Assembly: GCA_002890585.1 (NCBI GenBank)
Contig: MIQB01000010.1
Span: 1 to 45,328 of the forward strand
Source: Tannerella sp. oral taxon 808
GTDB taxonomy: Bacteria > Bacteroidota > Bacteroidia > Bacteroidales > Tannerellaceae
Direction of reading: 5' to 3'
Length of the DNA: 45,328 nt
Part shown: positions 22,100-31,038 of the stretch, in pieces
Layout of the letters: every line of letters begins with the position of its first letter
How positions within the stretch are numbered: the first letter of the stretch is position 1
The notes under the pieces: generated by a model
The model's input: only the letters and a program-made list of their open reading frames with translations
Databases searched by the model: none
What the model was told of the DNA's origin: nothing
Translations under genes and position numbers: made by a program

Positions 22100-23674
22100 T
22101 TATGAGCAACGCAGCGAACGCCCGACTTTCACTTTGGTGGTGGTGCGAATGCCGTTGATGCGGCACAGCTGTTTAACGGTTATTCCGTGTCTGCGTGCGA
22201 TGGATCGCAGTGTATCGCCCTTCCGTACCCGATAATAAACCTGCTTTCTGGTGGCGAGTTTACGTCCACTGGGTGTCGTTGTTTTGGCTGGTTTCTTGGT
22301 TACGACTTCAGCCTCTTCGGTGATGTCATCGGTTGTGTCGTCGATGTATTCCGTCTTGTCGTCGTTTCCTTTTCTTGCCATGGATGCCTCGGCTTTGTCT
22401 TTGGTGCTGGAGGTAGATTGTTTGGCCATGGGCTCACCGTTTTTGTCTAACGAGATCTTGCGCTCCGCGCGATAGCAGATGTTTTGCCCTGACTTCAGCG
22501 CTGCGGTCGGACGGATGTTGTTCAGCTTGCAGAGGGCATCGACCGTGGTGCCGTGTTGACGAGCGATGGACATCAGGGTCTCGTTGCCTTCCACCTTATG
22601 ATAGGCTGCCGGCCGCACGATGGTGCGATCCACGTTTGTATTCGTTGAGGCTACGGCCTCATCTTCGGTGTTGATGCGTTTCGGTGTCTTGATATACATC
22701 TTTCCGCAGCGGAGTGTTTGCCCTACGCGCAGTCTTGACTTGCGTCTAAGGCCGTTCAGTCGGCAGAGCTCAGCCACTGAGATGCGGTGTTTGCGTGCGA
22801 TCATAGCGATCGACTCGCCGCGTCTCACACGGTGATAGACGATGCGCTCGGAAGTAGACGTATATATATTGTTGTTTCTGCGGAAGGTGCTTTTACGAAT
22901 CACGTAAAAGTCGCGATGGGGGGTTCCGTTTTGGAAGTCAATGATTTCATGGGGATTGAAGGCTTCGCCCAAGAAGCGGGTTTCGAAGTGGAGGTGTGGG
23001 CCAGTGGAGCGGCCGGTGGAGCCTCCGAGGCCGATGGGTTGCCCAGCAAGTACGATTTGATTCTCAGACACTAAAAAACCTGATAAATGGCCATAAACGG
23101 TTTCCAGCCCGTTGGGATGGCGGATAACGAGGTAATTGCCATAGCCTCCACGCTCGAAGTTTTTGATCCGGACTTTTCCGCTGAATGCTGCTCGCACCGT
23201 ATCGCCAAGGTTAAGATCGAGATCGATTCCGCGATGCATCCAGCGACGACGTATACCATAATCTGAATTGATCTTCAGACGTTTTCCAACGGGGCATACG
23301 AATGATGAGCAGTCGACCCTGAATGAATCGGGGAAGGGAATATTCTTACTGCGAAACGGATTCACCCAGCGAGTATCCCAGCTGGAGGCGTACAGTTCGT
23401 CAGCCGGAAAGCGCAATTCCTCATTCCGGAGCAATTCTTCCTGTGTAGCGTAGGTGACGGGGGCTAATTTGTCCGACGTCATTTTCTTTTTCGTCACGTC
23501 TACGTGACCGGCGATCAGTTCAGACGCCTTTCGTTCCATTGTTCTGGAGCGCACGGTCTGTGTGCGCGTCGGCAGCCTCCGATGGCGATGCGCCTTTTGC
23601 CCGTAGGTAGCCATTGAGAAAAGGGCGAAGCAGCATAAGAGACTTGCATTTCGTAGTACACTATTCATGTTCAT
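22100..23674 (-). CDS. M23 peptidoglycan endopeptidase with three LysM domains
   Basis: A 524-residue exported protein from ATG 23674; this start gives the signal MNMNSVLRNASLLCCFALFS, while the frame extends upstream without a reason. The M23/LytM domain (about 120-240) has the zinc and catalytic residues H147 and D151 (HRGIDLD), H227 and H229 (PHLHFET). Three LysM repeats follow (about 280-325, 360-405 and 480-524), each starting YHRVRRGES, YHKVEGNET or YYRVRKGDT. It should cut peptide cross-links in peptidoglycan or act as an activator in division. A Lys/Thr-rich linker joins LysM 2 and 3. M23 before LysM is the usual Bacteroidota order. Confidence 0.92.
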   Translation of the reverse strand: MNMNSVLRNASLLCCFALFSMATYGQKAHRHRRLPTRTQTVRSRTMERKASELIAGHVDVTKKKMTSDKLAPVTYATQEELLRNEELRFPADELYASSWDTRWVNPFRSKNIPFPDSFRVDCSSFVCPVGKRLKINSDYGIRRRWMHRGIDLDLNLGDTVRAAFSGKVRIKNFERGGYGNYLVIRHPNGLETVYGHLSGFLVSENQIVLAGQPIGLGGSTGRSTGPHLHFETRFLGEAFNPHEIIDFQNGTPHRDFYVIRKSTFRRNNNIYTSTSERIVYHRVRRGESIAMIARKHRISVAELCRLNGLRRKSRLRVGQTLRCGKMYIKTPKRINTEDEAVASTNTNVDRTIVRPAAYHKVEGNETLMSIARQHGTTVDALCKLNNIRPTAALKSGQNICYRAERKISLDKNGEPMAKQSTSSTKDKAEASMARKGNDDKTEYIDDTTDDITEEAEVVTKKPAKTTTPSGRKLATRKQVYYRVRKGDTLRSIARRHGITVKQLCRINGIRTTTKVKVGRSLRCS

Positions 23675-24141
23675 CGTCTTCTTTAAAAAGCGCCCCAAAA
23701 GTCTGTATTCCGGATATACCGACCAAAAAAAAACAGTTTCAGACCCCTCGCGGGGGCGTGCCAAAGGCTTCGAGAGGGGGCTTATATAGTTTGTTATCAG
23801 TCAGATAATGGCTCGACATGTTTTACAACATATTTCCGTTGAAATCCGCTTTACGGGTGTTTTTTCATTTCTAACCGATAAGCATTCGGGGGTGTTTGAT
23901 AAGCATTCGTGAGGGTTGGATCACCTTTCGGAGCTTTTCTGAGGGTGCCAAGGACAGTTTTGGACATATCGGACAGTGTTCCGTGCCTTGCGTAGCGGTT
24001 CAATCACCGCTCGGATAGAGTCTACCCTGACGATGCGGTCTGGGACTCTAATGGAGGAGTTGCATAATCCCCACAATTTCCGGGAGGGTTGGTATGCAAT
24101 AGGGATTAGTTTTACTTGCACCGCTAAAATGACGCGTATAT
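23675..24141. other. Long gap with no convincing gene
   Basis: The region is less GC-rich than its surroundings. GATAAGCATTCG occurs twice 22 bases apart (23878 and 23900). A - strand frame of 66 codons (23921-24121) has no recognisable domain and I do not call it. The sequence may be flank of the broken transposase that follows. Confidence 0.5.
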
Positions 24142-24680
24142 GTGTGTAGAAGCGAACATTTGATGATTACATCAGATATGGATTACGATAGAGGTAGAAC
24201 ACAAAAGAACCCGACCACTTTCTTAGCTCTCATGGTAGAAGAACGCTTGTTTTTCATATTGAATTTCCTCAAAAACAACCCGCTCAGGAAATATCATGGA
24301 TCGGTATTTGGTGTGTCTCAGCAGCAACGCGGACAGTGGATCCATACGCTCGCGATTATGCTCAAAAATATCGTACCTACGGCCGGAATGCTCCCGGATG
24401 AGGACTTGGCTGGATTCAAAAAGTTCCTTGAAAAAAGAGGTGGGGAGAAGATCATCCATGATAACACGGAGAAGGGGGATTCCTCGACCGAGCAATCCAG
24501 AAGTTCGCAGTTCTTCAACCAACAAAGAAGCTCTGAGGAAAAATGCTTACCACGGGGCAGAAAACCAAAAACGAACTCATTTCATCCACTCGAATCAAAG
24601 TCGAACATGCCATTTCTGGCATCAAGATTTTCCGTGTGATCAAAGACATTGAAGACTTATATGAAGCTGACATGACATCT
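24142..24680 (+). pseudogene. Broken IS5-group (DDE_Tnp_4 type) transposase
   Basis: Transposase pieces appear in sequence in three different frames. The first (24142-24480) has the helix-turn-helix region FILNFLKNNPLRKYHGSVFGVSQ. A second frame (about 24465-24560) has RRGIPRPSNPEVRSSSTNKE, matching the region after the first catalytic Asp. A third frame (24558-24680) has the C-terminal STRIKVEHAISGIKIFRV. The central part with the remaining catalytic residues is missing. The element is therefore dead. It lies directly before the S41 peptidase gene, and its sequence is AT-richer than its neighbours. Confidence 0.75.
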
Positions 24681-24693
24681 AATTTGAACGCTA

Positions 24694-25710
24694 ATGAAAA
24701 CGACCCGCATTCTTCCCTTCCTCCTCCTCCTCTTCCTCCTCCCCGCCTGCGACAAGGCCGACCGCTTCACGGCCGACCCCCACACGAACTTCGACGCCCT
24801 CTGGCGCATCATGGACGAGCACTATTGCTTCTTCGACGAGAAGGGCGTCGACTGGGACGCCATCCGACGCAAATACGAGCCGCGCGTCACCGACACCATG
24901 AGCCGCTACGCCCTCTTCGACCTCATGGCCGAGATGCTGGCCGAGCTCAAAGATGGCCACACGAACCTCGTAGCCCCCTTCAACACGGCCCGCTATTGGG
25001 CTTGGTTCGAGGATTATCCGCGCAACTTCAACTCCGACATCCAGCGCAACTACATCGGCACCCGCTACGCCATCGCCGGTGGCATGCGCTACCTCCAGCT
25101 GCCCGGCACCGACATCGGATACATCTATTACGGCAGCTTCTCTACCGGCGTCACGGAGACAAACCTCGACGAGATCTTCTACGCCTTCCGCCGTTGCCGC
25201 GGCCTCATCATCGACGTGCGCGACAATGGCGGCGGCGCCCTCACCTACGCCGAGCGTATCGCTGCGCGCTTCCTCACCGCGCCCATGCTGACGGGCTACA
25301 TCGTCCACAAGACCGGCCGCGGCCACGCGGATTTCTCCCGCCCTTACCCCGTCGAGCTGCGCCCCTCCAAACGCACCCGCTGGCTGCGCCCCACCGTGAT
25401 CTTGACCAACCGACACAGCTACAGCGCCACGAACGACTTCGTGAACACCATGCGTCGCCTCCCTCAGGTCGTCATCCTCGGCGATCGCACGGGCGGCGGC
25501 GGGGGCATGCCCTTCAGCTCGGAGTTGCCCAACGGCTGGCAGGTGCGCTTCTCCACCTCGCCACTGCTCGACGCTGACGGACACAGCATCGAGGGCGGCA
25601 TAGAGCCAGATATCCGCGTAAACATGACCGCCACCGACGTAGCTCGCGGCAAGGACACACTCATCGAGGCCGCCATCCGCAACCTCCGCGAACGATCGAA
25701 GGAGGAATGA
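24694..25710 (+). CDS. S41 family peptidase lipoprotein
   Basis: A 338-residue protein. Lipoprotein signal with Cys19 (LLLFLLPACDKA), so probably anchored in the envelope. The N-terminal helical part (FDALWRIMDEHYCFFDEKGVDWDAI) and the catalytic region (GLIIDVRDNGGGALTYAERIA, TNRHSYSATNDFV with the likely nucleophile Ser, GDRTGGGGG) are those of tail-specific C-terminal processing peptidases. No PDZ domain is obvious, as in many Bacteroidota members. The gene starts 14 bases after the transposase remnant, so its original promoter may have been replaced. It is followed, 111 bases on, by the thrE pair. Confidence 0.88.
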   Translation: MKTTRILPFLLLLFLLPACDKADRFTADPHTNFDALWRIMDEHYCFFDEKGVDWDAIRRKYEPRVTDTMSRYALFDLMAEMLAELKDGHTNLVAPFNTARYWAWFEDYPRNFNSDIQRNYIGTRYAIAGGMRYLQLPGTDIGYIYYGSFSTGVTETNLDEIFYAFRRCRGLIIDVRDNGGGALTYAERIAARFLTAPMLTGYIVHKTGRGHADFSRPYPVELRPSKRTRWLRPTVILTNRHSYSATNDFVNTMRRLPQVVILGDRTGGGGGMPFSSELPNGWQVRFSTSPLLDADGHSIEGGIEPDIRVNMTATDVARGKDTLIEAAIRNLRERSKEE

Positions 25711-25821
25711 GGCCGCATTTTTCCCAGGGCTTTACCCTGGGCTATCATCTATCGGCCCTTCAGGCCGCCCCTTTTGACTACCCTCTGACTACCTGCGCCG
25801 AAGGCGCATACCCCCCAACCC

Positions 25822-26592
25822 ATGACCCACACCAAAGAATCCCTCGCAGCCCTCTGCGAGTTCATCGTAGAATACGCCTCGCACCTGATGGCCGCAGGCG
25901 TACACACCTCACGCGTGGTGCGCAACTCGAAGCGCATCGGCGCATCGTTCGATACGGACGTGATGATGAGCGTCCTCCACAAGCACATTATCCTGACCGT
26001 GATTGACCGGGCCACATCGGAGCAATGCAACGGGATGATCGAGGTGCCAGCGCAGGCCATCAGCTTCGAGCACAACGCCTCGCTCAGCGCACTCAGTTGG
26101 ACAGCCGCCGACAAGCACCTCTCGCTCCCGGAGCTGCGGGCGGAGTACAATCGCATCATCTCAGCCCCCATGATCCACCCCCTGTTTGTCTTGCTCTTAG
26201 TGGGGTTTGCCAACGCCGCCTTCTGCCGACTGTTCGGCGGCGACGTCGTCTCGATGGGCATCGTCTTTTCGTCCACCCTGACCGGCTTCTACCTCAAGCA
26301 ACGGATGCAGCGTAGGCAGATCAACCTCTATGTCACCTTCATCGTCTCGGCCTTCGTGGCCTCGCTCTGCGCCTCCACCTCGCTCATCTTCAGCACCACC
26401 TCCGACATCGCCTTGGCCACCAGCGTGCTCTATTTAGTGCCTGGCGTGCCGCTCATCAACGGCGTGATAGACATCGTCGAGGGCTACGTCTTGACCGGCT
26501 TTGCGCGCCTGACGGAAGCCGCGCTGCTGATCATCAACATCGCCATCGGCCTCTCCTTCACCTTACTTTTAGTCAAAGACAGCCTGCTCTGA
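25822..26592 (+). CDS. Threonine/serine exporter, ThrE N-terminal half (DUF1212)
   Basis: A 256-residue protein. A cytoplasmic N-terminal part (VEYASHLMAAGVHTSRVVRNSKRIG) is followed by about five membrane helices from residue 115. This is the DUF1212 half of the ThrE family of amino-acid exporters; in Bacteroidota and Firmicutes the two halves are often separate genes. The family exports threonine and serine, but the substrate here is inferred. The second half begins 3 bases after its stop. Confidence 0.88.
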   Translation: MTHTKESLAALCEFIVEYASHLMAAGVHTSRVVRNSKRIGASFDTDVMMSVLHKHIILTVIDRATSEQCNGMIEVPAQAISFEHNASLSALSWTAADKHLSLPELRAEYNRIISAPMIHPLFVLLLVGFANAAFCRLFGGDVVSMGIVFSSTLTGFYLKQRMQRRQINLYVTFIVSAFVASLCASTSLIFSTTSDIALATSVLYLVPGVPLINGVIDIVEGYVLTGFARLTEAALLIINIAIGLSFTLLLVKDSLL

Positions 26593-26595
26593 GCC

Positions 26596-27087
26596 ATGTG
26601 GACCATCGCATTCAACATCCTCTCCGACGCCCTCTTTGCAGCCGTGGCCGGCGTCGGTTTCGGAGCCATCTCCGACCCTCCCCTCAGGGCATTTAAGATG
26701 ATCGCACTGCTGGCCGCCGTGGGCCACGCCTGCCGCTTCTGCCTGATGACTTACGCCGGGATCGACATCGCCACGAGCTCCTTAGTCGCCGCGCTCCTCA
26801 TCGGCTTCGGCAGCCTCTGGCTCGGCAAACGCGTCTATTGCCCCGTGACCGTGCTCTACATCCCCGCCCTGCTGCCCATGATCCCCGGGCGGTATGCTTA
26901 CAACATGGTCTTTTCGCTCATCATGTGCCTGCAACGCGTGAACGACCCCGAGGGGTTGCGCCGCTATATGGAGATGTTCTTCTCCAACGGCATGATCACG
27001 GTCACGGTCATCTTCCTGCTGGCCGCCGGCGCCTCTTTCCCCATGTTCCTCTTCCCCAAACGGGCTTTTTCCCTCACGCGACACTAA
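26596..27087 (+). CDS. Threonine/serine exporter, ThrE C-terminal half (DUF3815)
   Basis: A 163-residue protein with about five membrane helices and the conserved VLYIPALLPMIPGRYAYNMVF motif of the DUF3815 half of ThrE. It should form one transporter with the preceding DUF1212 protein in the inner membrane. Spacing of 3 bases upstream and 6 bases downstream marks a tight operon. Confidence 0.88.
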   Translation: MWTIAFNILSDALFAAVAGVGFGAISDPPLRAFKMIALLAAVGHACRFCLMTYAGIDIATSSLVAALLIGFGSLWLGKRVYCPVTVLYIPALLPMIPGRYAYNMVFSLIMCLQRVNDPEGLRRYMEMFFSNGMITVTVIFLLAAGASFPMFLFPKRAFSLTRH

Positions 27088-27093
27088 GTAATC

Positions 27094-27816
27094 ATGGAAA
27101 CCTTCTGGCGTACGATAGCCTATTACAATGCCTCCACCTGGCTCGCACAGCTGCTCATCATCCTCGTCGGCGCGTGGCTGACGATGCGGCTGTTGCGGCG
27201 CCCCGCCCCGTGGGTAAAGCAAGTGATGAAAGCCTACCTGGCCGGGCTCTACCTCTGGGTGGCCATCGTCTACTACTTCGTCTGCTGCCACGAGCGCGAC
27301 TACAACGGGGTCATGGCGCTCTTTTGGGTGCTCATGGCCGCCATCTGGGTGTGGGACTTGGCGACGGGCTACACCACCTTCGAGCGTTCGCGCCGATACG
27401 ACATCATGGCTCGTCTGCTCCTCATCATGCCTTTCGTCTACCCCCTGATCTCGCTTGCGCGTGGGCTCACCTTCCCGGGCATGACTTCGCCCGTGATGCC
27501 CTGTTCCGTCTCCGTCTTCACCATCGGCTTGCTCCTGTTTTTCGCCCGTCGCGTCAACCTCTTCCTCGTCTTGCTGCTCTGTCATTGGGCGCTCATCGGG
27601 CTAACGAAGGCCGGCTCGTTCCATATCCCTGAAGACTTCCTGTTGGTCGGCACGGCCATCCCCGGACTCTATCTCTTCTTCAAGGAATACTATTTAGCCG
27701 ATCTGCCTGAAGCGACGAAGCCGCAAGCGAAATACATCAACGCCCTGCTGATCGCCGTCTGCATTGGCTTGGGCGCGCTGCTGCTGGCCACGATGCTGAG
27801 CACACTCTTTTTATAG
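27094..27816 (+). CDS. Multi-pass membrane protein, DUF6064-like
   Basis: A 240-residue protein with seven predicted membrane helices (for example LLIILVGAWLTMRLL, AYLAGLYLWVAIVYYFVCC, LLLIMPFVYPLISL, VFTIGLLLFFA). The start METFWRTIAYYNASTWLAQ resembles DUF6064 proteins, whose function is unknown. It lies 6 bases after the ThrE C-terminal half and is probably co-transcribed, but a partner role is not shown. It is the last gene before a large double repeat array. Confidence 0.7.
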   Translation: METFWRTIAYYNASTWLAQLLIILVGAWLTMRLLRRPAPWVKQVMKAYLAGLYLWVAIVYYFVCCHERDYNGVMALFWVLMAAIWVWDLATGYTTFERSRRYDIMARLLLIMPFVYPLISLARGLTFPGMTSPVMPCSVSVFTIGLLLFFARRVNLFLVLLLCHWALIGLTKAGSFHIPEDFLLVGTAIPGLYLFFKEYYLADLPEATKPQAKYINALLIAVCIGLGALLLATMLSTLFL

Positions 27817-27952
27817 CTACCGATCGCGGCTCGGAAGGCTATGCTCCCGATCCACCCCCAGCCATCCGCAGCGCGTTTTCCTGTCGTTTCATGCGTCACC
27901 CCCTACGCCTCTGCGCGTTTCGCTATCCCCCCGTGCTACGGATTGATTTATG

Positions 27953-28317
27953 AATCGAGTTTCTCAATCTATACGCCGTATAAGCCCTCAACCCAAGTGG
28001 GTTTCTCGATGTATACGCCGTATAAGCTCTAAACCCAAATGGGTTTCTCAATCTATACGCCGTATAAGCTCTTAACCCAAGTGGGTTTTTCTATCTATAC
28101 GTCGTATAAGGCCTTAACCCAAGTGGGTTTCTTAATCTATACGTCGTATAAGCTCTTACCCAAGTGGGTTTTTCAATCTATACGCCGTATAATCCCTTAA
28201 CCCAAGTGGGTTTCTCAATCTATACGCCGTATAAGCTCTCAACCCAAGTGGGTTTCTCAATCTATACGCCGTATAAGCCATTAACCCAAGTGGGTTTTTG
28301 GATATATACAACGTATG
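27953..28317. repeat. 42-bp tandem array G with two alternating dyads
   Basis: ATAC-GCC-GTAT occurs at 27971 and every 42 bp (one step of 41) to 28264, and AACCCAAGTGGGTT lies halfway between copies (centres 28269, 28289.5, 28311). Nine copies of the ATAC dyad are seen. It follows the DUF6064-like gene and runs into array H without a break. Confidence 0.93.
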
Positions 28318-28582
28318 AAGTCAAAAACAGAGTCTGTTTCGGACTTCATACATCGTATACACACTAAAACAGAGTCTGTTTTAGACTCCATACATCGTAT
28401 ACACACCAAAATAGAATCTGTTTCAGACCTCATACATCGTATACACACCAAAACAGAATCTGTTTCGGACTTCATACATCGTATACATACCAAAACAGAG
28501 TCTGTTTCAGACCTCATACATCGTATACACACCAAAAGAGACTCTGTTTCTGACCTCATACATCGTATACACACCAAAACAC
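28318..28582. repeat. 42-bp tandem array H, in phase with array G
   Basis: AACAGAGTCTGTT-type dyads start at 28326, 28368, 28410, 28452, 28494, 28536 and 28578, each 42 bp apart, with ATAC-ATC-GTAT dyads exactly between (centre 28353 after 28332). Positions continue the phase of array G: 28264 plus 84 gives 28348, where the ATAC dyad lies. Confidence 0.93.
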
Positions 28583-28631
28583 GATTCAGCGCGCGATGCT
28601 CCCGAGGTGCACTGCCCCTTCCTTGACGCAA

Positions 28632-28676
28632 AATGGCCAACGATCGGCGTACACATCGCCTAAATCGTTGGCCATT
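28632..28676. terminator. Bidirectional hairpin between convergent units
   Basis: AATGGCCAACGAT (28632-28644) and ATCGTTGGCCATT (28664-28676) are perfect 13-bp arms, with an inner GGCG/CGCC pair. It separates the + strand DUF6064-like gene from the - strand flavodoxin gene. Confidence 0.75.
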
Positions 28677-28743
28677 CCTGTTCGGCGCGCGGAGGCAGAC
28701 CTTACGTCGCCGCCGTTGAGTGCCTGATCGCGTTTGCGATACC

Positions 28744-29304
28744 TCACTGCCCCTTCACGAACTGCTCGATCGTCTCGCGGGTTGCGCCATTGAGCAGGCG
28801 CCCGGGCTTCCAGGTGAGGTTGGGGTAAGCCTTCTTCAGGTTGTCGGCCGTCTTCGTGATGTCAGTGCCGCCCGAGGTGGCGAAGGGGATGAGCGTCTTG
28901 CCCTGCAGGTCGTAGCTCTCCACGAAGGTGTTGATGATGGTCGGGGCGGTGTACCACCAGATGGGGAAGCCGATGTAGACGACGTCGTAATCGGCCATCT
29001 GCTCGCAGCGGCCCTTGATGGCGGGGCGCGACTTGGGGTCGTTCATCTCCACCGAGGTGCGTGAGTTCTTGTCGTGCCAGTCCAGGTCGGCGGCGGTGTA
29101 GGGCGTTTCCGGTTCAATCCGGTAGAGGTCGGCGCCGGCCACTTCGGCCAGCATTTTGGCTGCCCGCTCGGTCGTTCCCGTAGCGGAGAAGTAAGCAACT
29201 AAAGTCTTCATCTTCTTTTCTTCTTTTTGGTTTGCTGATTGTTGCGCGCAGGCCACTAACCCGAAGGCTACGGCCGCGGCGATGATTAATGTGATGCGTC
29301 TCAT
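28744..29304 (-). CDS. Flavodoxin-like lipoprotein
   Basis: A 186-residue protein from ATG 29304; upstream in-frame codons do not encode a signal. Lipoprotein signal with Cys19 (AFGLVACAQQ). The flavodoxin fold starts at about residue 33 with TLVAYFSATGTTERAAKML, the FMN phosphate-binding loop (SATGTTE). Later motifs are DYDVVYIGFPIWWYTAPTII and IPFATSGGTDI. Such exported flavodoxins are common in Bacteroidota; their electron partners are unknown. It is transcribed alone, convergent with the thrE unit. Confidence 0.9.
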   Translation of the reverse strand: MRRITLIIAAAVAFGLVACAQQSANQKEEKKMKTLVAYFSATGTTERAAKMLAEVAGADLYRIEPETPYTAADLDWHDKNSRTSVEMNDPKSRPAIKGRCEQMADYDVVYIGFPIWWYTAPTIINTFVESYDLQGKTLIPFATSGGTDITKTADNLKKAYPNLTWKPGRLLNGATRETIEQFVKGQ

Positions 29305-29504
29305 TGGGGGGTTATTGTTACGAATTTGTGGGTTACGGATGATGGATGACGAGCGGCGGGCTCGCGATGGGTAAACGCCCGTCGAGGGGGGCCGGTTCAC
29401 CCATAAACAATCTTTGTGAGGGGGGCGGGAAGGGGTGAAGGATTATTCGCCCCTACAAGGGCGGCGGAAGGGTTGTATGTAGGCAGGGGGAGAGGTCAAC
29501 GCGA

Positions 29505-29783
29505 CTATTTGTCGTCGTAATGTCCTTCGACCTTGATGACGAGCACGGTGATTTCCTCGTCATGGATGTCATAAATGATTCGATCGTGAGCCGAGATGCG
29601 CCGCGAATAGGTGATTCCGCTGCCACTTCTCAATGGCTCCGGGTGTCCAATGCCTTCCCGGGGATGTTCGGCGATCTCATTCAGAATGACGACCAGCTTC
29701 TTATATGAACTCGGATTAGATCTTCTCCATTTCTCGATCACCTTTTGGGCTTTTTTCGAGAAGTCTATGCTATAACTCATCAT
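29505..29783 (-). CDS. Txe/YoeB-type toxin
   Basis: A 92-residue protein from the ATG at 29783, whose first bases overlap the antitoxin stop (ATGA). It has the YoeB/Txe features KAQKVIEKWRRSNP, HPREGIGHPEPLRSG, YSRRISAHDRIIYDI and the C-terminal VEGHYDD, with the Arg and His expected for the ribosome-dependent mRNA interferase site. The toxin would cut mRNA in the ribosomal A site when the antitoxin is lost. The ORF can be read from 29795, but the overlapped start fits translational coupling. Confidence 0.9.
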   Translation of the reverse strand: MMSYSIDFSKKAQKVIEKWRRSNPSSYKKLVVILNEIAEHPREGIGHPEPLRSGSGITYSRRISAHDRIIYDIHDEEITVLVIKVEGHYDDK

Positions 29784-30037
29784 GCTTCCAGCCAAGCATT
29801 CATCTCCGCCGCATTTTCAAAATGCAGCGTTTCTCCTCTGCGATATTCTTCCCTTGCCTGATCGATTTCGGCCTGAAGTTCGGGCGTGATCTCCGTGTCA
29901 TCATCGCTGATCGGAGTAATCGTATACGCCTGATTCCTGCCTCTGCGGATGATCACCTTATTTCCCTTGTCGGCCAGATCAAGCGCGTGAGCTTGTTTGC
30001 GCCTGAACGCCGTCGATGTAAAACGAACTGTTGCCAT
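29780..30037 (-). CDS. Antitoxin of the YoeB-type pair
   Basis: An 85-residue protein from ATG 30037 (MATVRFTSTAFRRKQAHALDLADKG), chosen because upstream codons have no coding look. The N-terminal part resembles Phd/YefM-type DNA-binding antitoxins, and the C-terminal part (EIDQAREEYRRGETLHFENAAEMNAWLEA) should wrap the toxin. It is expected to repress its own operon. A TATCTTTG motif lies about 30 bases upstream. Confidence 0.85.
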   Translation of the reverse strand: MATVRFTSTAFRRKQAHALDLADKGNKVIIRRGRNQAYTITPISDDDTEITPELQAEIDQAREEYRRGETLHFENAAEMNAWLEA

Positions 30038-30068
30038 GATGTCTCTTGTTTTCTGGATTATTATAACA

Positions 30069-30076
30069 CAAAGATA
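30069..30076 (-). promoter_or_regulatory. Bacteroidota -7 motif for the toxin-antitoxin unit
   Basis: The reverse strand reads TATCTTTG (TAnnTTTG), about 32 bases upstream of the antitoxin start. Confidence 0.5.
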
Positions 30077-30120
30077 TGCCCGACGTTGCAGGGCTGCGCC
30101 GCCATAACCACTAATCATCA

Positions 30121-31038
30121 TTAGAAGATCCCCTCCTCGCTGAGGAAGCGGAAGAGCGGCGCCGTGTCGTCAGCGTGAAACCACGTGATGGACGGGTCGC
30201 GGCGGAACCAGGTGAGCTGTTTGCGGGCATAGACGCGTGTGTTGCGCTTGATGCGCGCCACGGCTTCGTCGAGCGTGAGAAGGCCGTCAAGGTGTTGGAA
30301 GAGCTCCTTGTAACCCACGGTGTTCAGCGCGTTCAGGTGGCGCTGGGGGTAGAGGGCGCAGGCCTCATGGAGCAGTCCGTCGGCCATCATTTGGTCGACA
30401 CGGGCGTCGATGCGGCGGAAGAGTTCGTCGCGTGGGCGGAGGAGGCCGATTTTGAGGATGCGGAAGGGGCGTTGCTTCGGGGTGCGCGTGCGGAAGTCAG
30501 AGTAGGGGCGCCCCGCGGTGCGGCAGACTTCGACGGCGTGGATCACGCGGCGGGGGTTGCGCTGATCTACCTCGGCGTAGTGCACGGGGTCGGCCTCTCG
30601 GAGCTCGTCAAGGAGGGCCGCGAGGCCGAGGCGCTCGTAGTCGGCCACGACGGCCGCGCGGATGTCTGCGGGGATGGTGGGGATGTCGTCGATGCCTTGG
30701 CAGACGGCGTCGATGTACATCATCGATCCGCCGGTGAGGAGCAGGGTGGGGTGTGTCGGGAAGAGCCGATCGAGCAGCGCCAGGGCGTCGGTTTCATAGC
30801 GTGCGGCGCTGTAGGGCTCGGTGAGGGGGAGGGTGCCGACGAAGTAATGGACGGCGCGAGCGCGTTCGTCTGCTGTGGGGGCAGCGGTGCCGATGGGCAT
30901 GTCGCGATAGATCTGGCGGGAGTCGGCCGAGACGATCGGACTGCCGAGGCGTTCAGCGAGTCGCAGGCTGAGCGCCGTCTTACCCACGCCAGTGGGCCCG
31001 AGCAGGACGAGGAGGGTGGGGTGTGCTGCGGTGTTCAA
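30121..31038 (-). CDS. miaA: tRNA dimethylallyltransferase
   Basis: A 305-residue enzyme that adds a dimethylallyl group to N6 of A37 in tRNAs reading codons that start with U. A P-loop (GPTGVGKT, residues 14-21) is followed by SADSRQIYRDMPIGTA, LLTGGSMMYIDAVCQGI and the RNTRVYARKQLTWFR motif. Length is normal. The start overlaps the stop of the upstream pRiA4b-like gene by 4 bases. Confidence 0.97.
   Translation of the reverse strand: MNTAAHPTLLVLLGPTGVGKTALSLRLAERLGSPIVSADSRQIYRDMPIGTAAPTADERARAVHYFVGTLPLTEPYSAARYETDALALLDRLFPTHPTLLLTGGSMMYIDAVCQGIDDIPTIPADIRAAVVADYERLGLAALLDELREADPVHYAEVDQRNPRRVIHAVEVCRTAGRPYSDFRTRTPKQRPFRILKIGLLRPRDELFRRIDARVDQMMADGLLHEACALYPQRHLNALNTVGYKELFQHLDGLLTLDEAVARIKRNTRVYARKQLTWFRRDPSITWFHADDTAPLFRFLSEEGIF

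Noticed and set aside
23921..24121. 66-codon - strand frame
   Set aside because: No domain, no start context and no conserved neighbour; it lies beside a transposase remnant and may be decayed mobile DNA.
24543..25577. 344-codon + strand frame overlapping the S41 peptidase
   Set aside because: After about 40 codons of transposase remnant, the rest is Arg/Pro/His-rich shadow of the S41 gene.
27953..28582. CRISPR array
   Set aside because: Regular spacing suggested it, but the whole 42-bp unit repeats; there are no unique spacers of 30 or more bases between identical repeats, and no cas gene is in the window. The same holds for arrays A, B, F, I and J.
28281..28640. Repeat-protein gene (119 codons, - strand) across arrays G/H, and an 85-codon frame at 34897-35154
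   Set aside because: A 42-bp unit is 14 codons, so any stop-free unit gives a long frame on either strand. Arrays with a 41-bp unit have no such frame, so reading frame is not conserved in the class.
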